Shown here piece by piece: positions 58,767 to 64,000 of a stretch of 64,000 nucleotides of DNA. This stretch comes from Enoplolaimus lenunculus (Eukaryota > Nematoda > Enoplea > Enoplida > Thoracostomopsidae), in the NCBI GenBank assembly GCA_030248215.1, contig JASANG010002630.1, forward strand, positions 37,515 through 101,514. Reading direction: 5' to 3'. The notes under the pieces were generated by a model. The model made no database searches. It had not been told where the DNA came from and saw only the letters and a program-made list of their open reading frames with translations. The translations under genes were made by a program, and so were the position numbers. Within the stretch, counting starts at the first letter, position 1; the number at the start of each line of letters is the position of its first letter.

Positions 58767-59889
58767 TGGAAGCCGTTTCAAGAAATAGATAACGATGCAA
58801 TGTAGTGATGGTACTATGGTATAACAAAACATTTTCAGATTGAATAGCAAAAGTTTTATAACGGAAGGATTAGTGATTGGGGGGTACAGCCTTCCTCCTG
58901 CACTGAATTTAGCACTGCAATCCGTAATTCTATTTCCGAAAAATACTACGACTTCGGCGCAATATTAAGCTTTTATAACCTCGTGATTCGTCCTTAGATT
59001 TAGGTGAGGTCTTCAATTTGCAATTGGTCTACGAGTTCTGGATTTGAAAATTAATTTTGTACTTTTATCAATTTTTGAGATGATAAAACGGCAATACTTT
59101 AAACACTGTGATAGTAAATAGCTAAATTACAACCAAGCAATTTTCGTGGAAATCGAGGAAATTATCGATACACCCATTATACAGAAGTATTTATGATGCA
59201 TAAAAACGTATTTTGATGCAAGCAGTCGTTGGATATAATATCATTTGTCTATTAGAGGATTTTGGACCAAGATTGTCTATGAACAGGTTCGTACATCCCT
59301 TCATCAAACAGGTCCGAGGGACTCGCTGTAAAGTATTTCACAGCTCTATAATTTCGTGGTCTGCGAAGAATTTTTTGGTTACCAAGATACGGATCAGAAG
59401 GGTTACGCCCCTCCCCCCAATTGGAGAATTTAGGGGCGCTTCCGCCGGCACTGTCCATGAAAGTACTTTTGAGCTCTTGTCATTTGATTTCCATGTTAAA
59501 TTTTAATTTGCTTCAAACTTGATCAAAACAAAATTTCAAATTTCAAAATGGAACCTGTACCGTCGTGCAACGGGTCATAAAAGGGTCGGCTGTTTGAGCC
59601 TTGAGGCGGATCGACCCATTGAAAAACGATTAAAATTAGACCCGTGTAAACCTTTACTGGCACAAAGCCTAACGGCGCATGTACAATATTTACAATCACA
59701 CAAATTCGTTGCTACTCAATGGTAGAATAGCCCTTATTTGTGTATATTTTCTGTTTCAAATCTGTGAAATACTAATTCGTTTTGATTGGTTTCAGTTTCA
59801 CTACCGCACAATAAAGTACTTTACTTGTATTTGTATTTAAATAGGAACAACGATACAAGACTGTATTTACCAACCCACAAAAAGCATAC

Positions 59890-60070
59890 CGACTCGTCGC
59901 AACCGGGACCGAAGCCAGAATGCGGCCAGGTGGAGCGCAACCTCCCTGGATGAGTTTTGGCCCCTTAAAAAATTTTTAACCTCGCTAATAACGTTATCGA
60001 AAGCCCTTGCATGTGTCTCCTTAAAAATGTTTAGCCTCCCTTGCAAGGTGAGCTGCCAAAAGACCTGAGA
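59890..60070. mobile_element. CCCGTAGCC-family repeat
   Basis: Degenerate copy: CGGGACCGAAGCCAG at the left, TTTTTAACCTCGCTAATAAC inside, GCAAGGTGAGCTGCC at the right. Confidence 0.5.
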
Positions 60071-60449
60071 ACAATAGGAAAAGGGGCGTTGTTTACAAGC
60101 GGATTAAAAACGTGGGTTATATCTCACCGCGAAATTTGTAGACAGACAAATAGCACATTTACAAACCTTTACAATAAACACGCTAAAATACTCAAGGTTT
60201 AAAAAACAATTTTATCGCTCGTTCGCTAATATTCCTCATATTTTACTGTCCCGAAATAAAATGTTCGCTCAATGGCGGTGAAGACTACGCCTCGAGTTGG
60301 CATACGAATAGGTTTGGAAGATCCTGAACAAACAGATCTAATTTTGAACCGTATCAAATTACAAAATCCGTATGCATTGTTCAAACGTTGATTTTAACGT
60401 GTTCACGTCTTTTTTTCTGCATTCGTTGTCTATTGTTTGAAGTACCTCA

Positions 60450-60466
60450 CTCTCTCTCTCTCTCTG
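60450..60466. repeat. (CT)n microsatellite
   Basis: Short CT run about 30 bases to the left of the foldback element at 60495. Confidence 0.8.
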
Positions 60467-60494
60467 TTGCTACTTCAGGTTTATTCAGTAAAAG

Positions 60495-60847
60495 CAAGAG
60501 TGGATGATCACTCTTTATAACAAGAGTGTGCAACTGGGTACATTGTGTGTATTAAAGAATGTACCCGGCACGCGTTGCGTTTATGGCCTACCCCGCCCCC
60601 CTTGTTTAGGGGGGTCTGTATACAGTTTTATAAACGTTATTTACGCATACAAACATCTTTAGTGTGATATAGTTGGCCCCCTTAAATGAAGGGGTATGTG
60701 TACTGAAGCATACTATGTTAATCTCTTGCTTAAACGCCCCTGATTGAGGGGGTCGAACAAAAATGCAACGCGTGCTGGTACATTCTTTAATACACAGAAT
60801 GCACCCAGTTGCACACTCTTGTTATAAAGAGTGATCATCCACTCTTG
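60495..60847. mobile_element. 353-bp foldback element with flanking duplication
   Basis: Ends read CAAGAGTGGATGATCACTCT and its exact complement, and the inverted arms extend about 90 bases (GAATGTACCCGGCACGCGTT). GTAAAAG is repeated at 60488-60494 and 60848-60854. CA...TG ends and a 7-8 bp duplication suggest a hAT-type non-autonomous element. No coding frame. Confidence 0.8.
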
Positions 60848-62260
60848 GTAAAAGCAATTCGGTGTTTACCCATAAAACTGAACCTCATCAAATGCAGAGT
60901 TGGGAACAGGCAACGTAGTAAACAGGGTTGCCAGGAGTGTCAGTCGGCACCCAATTGAAAAACAATGAGGGTGTCGCTGAACGCGATTTAGAAACCCACC
61001 AAAACTAAAATTTTATGTTAGACTTAAAAACATTTTAACGGAAAAATTGTGCCGGATTTTCGCTGCGAACCATGCAAGCCGCAATAAAATGCAAAATAAT
61101 TGTGGTCAGAGGTCTAACGCAAAGCGGGCCAGTCGAAAGGCCGGACTGTCAAATGTGTACAGCAAAGTTAGCGATAGGTTTTAAAGCTGACAAACGCCTG
61201 CTACTCTGTATATCTCAAAATGGGCACAAATTAGGACATATTAAATGCCAAAAATGTGTTGAGTTTCGAATTTAATCGTTTACAGGATCGAATGTTACAA
61301 GACTTATCGCCAACTGGTGATTGTTTCAGAATGGGCGTCCAGAGCGTAACCAGCGAAACCTACAACTTCATTAGGAATAGTCGTCTGAAGAGCAAACTAC
61401 ATCTGTAGCCATGCTAACAAATAGCGCACTTTAGCATATCGCTTGGCATGGTAGCATTTATATGACAGTCTGGCGTTCAAAGCGCAGTTACGTGTGTTAT
61501 TCGATATATTTACATAATCTAAAAAATGCCCTCCCCTAATAGGTTTATAATCACGGTGATGGTCAGTGCCAGCAGTAGCGTGGTGCTCAACCCACCAAAT
61601 AGGGGCCCAACCGGTGGGGGGGCAACCTTGGCAAACTAAATTTTCCTCGCGGACGACTAAATTATGGAGCTGTGAAACAATTCATTGGATGGCCGCTAAC
61701 CTGGTTGAATGCACCCGATTATCATAATGTCGGCTCTGTGCCCACGGTTAATTTCTTTCAACATTGACAAGAATTCCCAGGTCAGTTTATTTTACGCGTC
61801 GCTTGACAGCTAATTGCACCAATAATTTTAACGTTGTCGCCTAATCGTGCGTTGATTTCATTTCCATTTTTAGCGTACGAACAGTCAGTTTATATTTTCA
61901 AGATAATGGCGCAGAGGCGGATCCGAAAATTTTTGACGGGGGCGTGCGGGATGGCAAATGTTATGAACCGCAAAAATTGTAAGATAGGGAGACCGTACCA
62001 TTTTATCACAAAAATTCTGCGGGAAAAATTGTCTTTTTTCCAAAAATATTTTCTGAGGGAAAAATAATAGGTAGGGACGTTAGGCTGCTTAGGCATCCAG
62101 GAGTTACAGTACAGGTTGAGTTTTGAAAAAATTGCTGGCAAAGTGAGCAAAATACATGACACAATTTTGAATCTGATGTGTCCCGAAAGACAGTTTTATA
62201 TGAGTTTGAAAGTGTGATTCGATTGCTAGATTTGCCAGATCCGTTTCGACCGTACCAACT

Positions 62261-62635
62261 GTAGTGACATTAATAAGAAAGTGGAGTGATATTATATTTT
62301 GCCTCTCCAGGGCGTACCTGTTAGTTATTCGTTTTGAAGGTAAATATTTTTAATTCAGCGCAGTGGGTCCAACTGCCTTCTTATTTATATCCTTTCTTTT
62401 GAACAAAGACGACTTGTTTCGAAGGATATTTGTTGATTGCCTGTCCGTTATCTTTTTTCTGGATTTGACAAAGTTTATGCGGGTTATCTGAGTGTCTGTT
62501 TCCTATTTCGACAGTCTTGGTTATTCTTCTGCTTGGGTCTCATTTATAGACTTGAACTAGATATACAGGCCGCTATTGTTTGGGCCACGAATGTGGCCCC
62601 CTCTTATTACATCATTCCTTTTATTCGGGCCACTA
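62261..62635. mobile_element. Inverted-repeat element, GTAGTNACCCGAATA family, second copy
   Basis: It shares with the 9343 copy the internal words TCTGGATTTRA, TTTATGCGRG and CTGAGTGTCTGTT, and the end CCCCTCTTATTAC...ATTCGGGYCACTA. The left end (GTAGTGACATTAATAAG) is degenerate. Confidence 0.6.
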
Positions 62636-62789
62636 TAAGTGTAAAGACGTTGGATTCAGAAATAAATCCTTTTGCCAAGAACGCAAAACGATTTTTGGTT
62701 CATAGATTGGAGGGTCTAGACCTCCAAAACCACTCCTTGACTTCGCATGAGGTTCCCTCATCGTGTGAAGATTTTGTGCGAACACAGTT

Positions 62790-62935
62790 TGCGCTGTTGC
62801 GGCGCCGTCCGTCGCCTTCCGTCACCGTACGGTATCGTACGTGACGACACCGCAAAGTGACGTACGATGACGGATGGCACTGGATGGTAAGGACGACGCC
62901 GGACATTGTCAAAAGTTATTGCGCCACCCGAAGTG
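62790..62935. mobile_element. GC-rich CGCCGTCCG repeat
   Basis: GTTGCGGCGCCGTCCGTCGC at the left and GACGACGCCGGACATTGTC, then TTATTGCGCCACCC, at the right. Overall foldback with CGTACGGTATCGTACG at the centre. Same family as 3890-3985 and 44589-44685. Confidence 0.5.
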
Positions 62936-63348
62936 TTCACAGTATATCTACCCTGTACCGGATGGGGCTAGCCTGTCAAAAATTGCAGCTTAAAACCACA
63001 CTTCCATGTTAATAGACGTATTTAGTTGGTTATCGACGTTGAATGTTCGATATATTAAATCCGAAGTTCAAAGTATCTTTGTTCATGTTCTGATGAAAAT
63101 ATAACTTTTTGCATAGTAGCAATTAGACTAGGTTCCTTTCCTTGCATAATTTTCGTCCCATCCTAAAAAGATTTAGTTCCGCTTGCAAGTTAATTTCAGC
63201 GGCATGCCACTGTTAAAATTGTTTGGGCCACCGTAACAGTTGAACTTTTTAATGGGCCTGAAACCTTATCTAGTTGGCGAAGCATCCTAAGTATCTATTG
63301 TTAGCTATTTTAATCTCCACTTTGGTTAAAGCGGGATGTGATATCCAA

Positions 63349-63402
63349 CGATATATATATATATATATAATATATATATATAAATATATACATATATATA
63401 AT
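63349..63402. repeat. (TA)n microsatellite
   Basis: Interrupted TA dinucleotide run upstream of gene A. Confidence 0.9.
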
Positions 63403-63576
63403 TTAGTTTTTAGAGCATTATGCGTCTTCTTGTACACTGTCCTTACAGTTTTTGAAATTCAAATATTTTTAGGCTTTACTTTTAGACTTAGACCCTGAAG
63501 CTTGTAGAAGGGAATGTACAAGGGTCCTTTGCAGATTTTTTATGTAGAAAATGTACCGCCTCTGACTGAGTACCTA

Positions 63577-63752
63577 CAGGACCGTAGTCAACTCACCTCG
63601 CTAGGGGGGCCAAGTATTTTTTCAGGAAGGGAATAGAAGAACGGTTTGCGATGACTTACAAGCAAGCTTAAAAACTTTCAACGGGGGTCCAACATGTTCC
63701 AGAAGCGGCTGAACCCGCTCCTTGCCTCGCTTTGACTACGGGCCCGTCCATA
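63577..63752. mobile_element. CCCGTAGCC-family repeat, reverse orientation
   Basis: CCGTAGTCAACTCACCTCGC, then ATGACTTACAAGCAAGC, then CTTTGACTACGGGCCCG; reverse of the family order. Confidence 0.6.
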
Positions 63753-64000
63753 TATTTGAAACAGTAGCGTAGCACTGTTATATCTTTTTTGCAGCAACAC
63801 AAAAGATCATGACTAAAATGCGTTAAGTAGGTGATCCGTCATGTTTGTTTTGCAATGCCAGCTGTCATTGGCAAACATTAGTGTAGCAGCCATGAATGCA
63901 AGGTGACGGTGGCTCCAATTCTTGAAGTAACCAAGTTTTGCATTTATATAGAATGTAAATGTTATACAAAAATTAGCAAGGTCTACTTTACAAATTATTA

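Larger units (their letters stand above)
53918..64000. other. Upstream flank of gene A without a recognisable gene
   Basis: About 10 kb. The longest open frames (for example 62437-62844, 135 codons) overlap repeats, show no domain or protein-like composition, and have no plausible neighbouring exons. The region contains foldback elements at 58549-58766, 60495-60847 and 62261-62635, fragments of the TTAGGC family, a CCCGTAGCC-family repeat at each of 59890 and 63577, and a TA microsatellite. It should include the promoter and 5' untranslated exon(s) of gene A, which I could not place. Confidence 0.6.

Noticed and set aside
62437-62844. Plus-strand open frame of 135 codons upstream of gene A
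   Set aside because: It runs across two repeats (the GTAGTNACC element and the GC-rich CGCCGTCCG repeat), so it is not a gene.
54000-64000. A third myosin gene upstream
   Set aside because: No motor or heptad-repeat coding segment was seen on either strand in this 10 kb.

Overview
The window is animal nuclear DNA, AT-rich and intron-rich, and carries two muscle (class II) myosin heavy chain genes in head-to-tail order on the minus strand. The upstream copy (gene A, coding 53917 down to about 20096) is complete: 40 exons could be joined with GT-AG boundaries and continuous phase into a protein of about 1958 residues. The downstream copy (gene B, coding from 15380 leftwards) runs off the left edge after 21 exons and 1749 codons, so about 210 C-terminal residues lie outside. 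About 4.7 kb separates the end of A from the start of B.

The proteins look like invertebrate body-wall/striated muscle myosins. From memory they resemble nematode UNC-54-type and flatworm sequences (N-terminus with [12 protein letters not shown] helix region, Gly-rich loop 2 followed by [20 protein letters not shown]). That suggests a protostome or other invertebrate, but the phylum cannot be fixed from this window. TTAGGC runs are frequent, but they sit inside transposon-like repeats, so they are not evidence of a telomere.

Layout: 1-196, edge of gene B; 197-15380, gene B; 15381-20017, intergenic repeats; 20096-53917, gene A; 53918-64000, about 10 kb upstream of A with repeats and no recognisable gene. 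Both genes would make two-headed thick-filament motors. They differ in loop 1, the loop before the helix leading to switch II, the converter and the relay start, so they may be functionally specialised or differently expressed.

The most unusual points are these. (1) Motor exons match nearly one to one between the genes, but the rod of B is one 1984-nt exon plus one 527-nt exon where A has 15 exons. (2) Gene A carries a decayed second copy of exon 13 in intron 12/13. (3) Short tracts of total identity between A and B suggest gene conversion. (4) The introns and flanks are packed with short foldback elements of several families, some nested and some with clear target-site duplications, including one family built around (TTAGGC)n. 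No virus-like element, CRISPR array or rRNA gene was seen.
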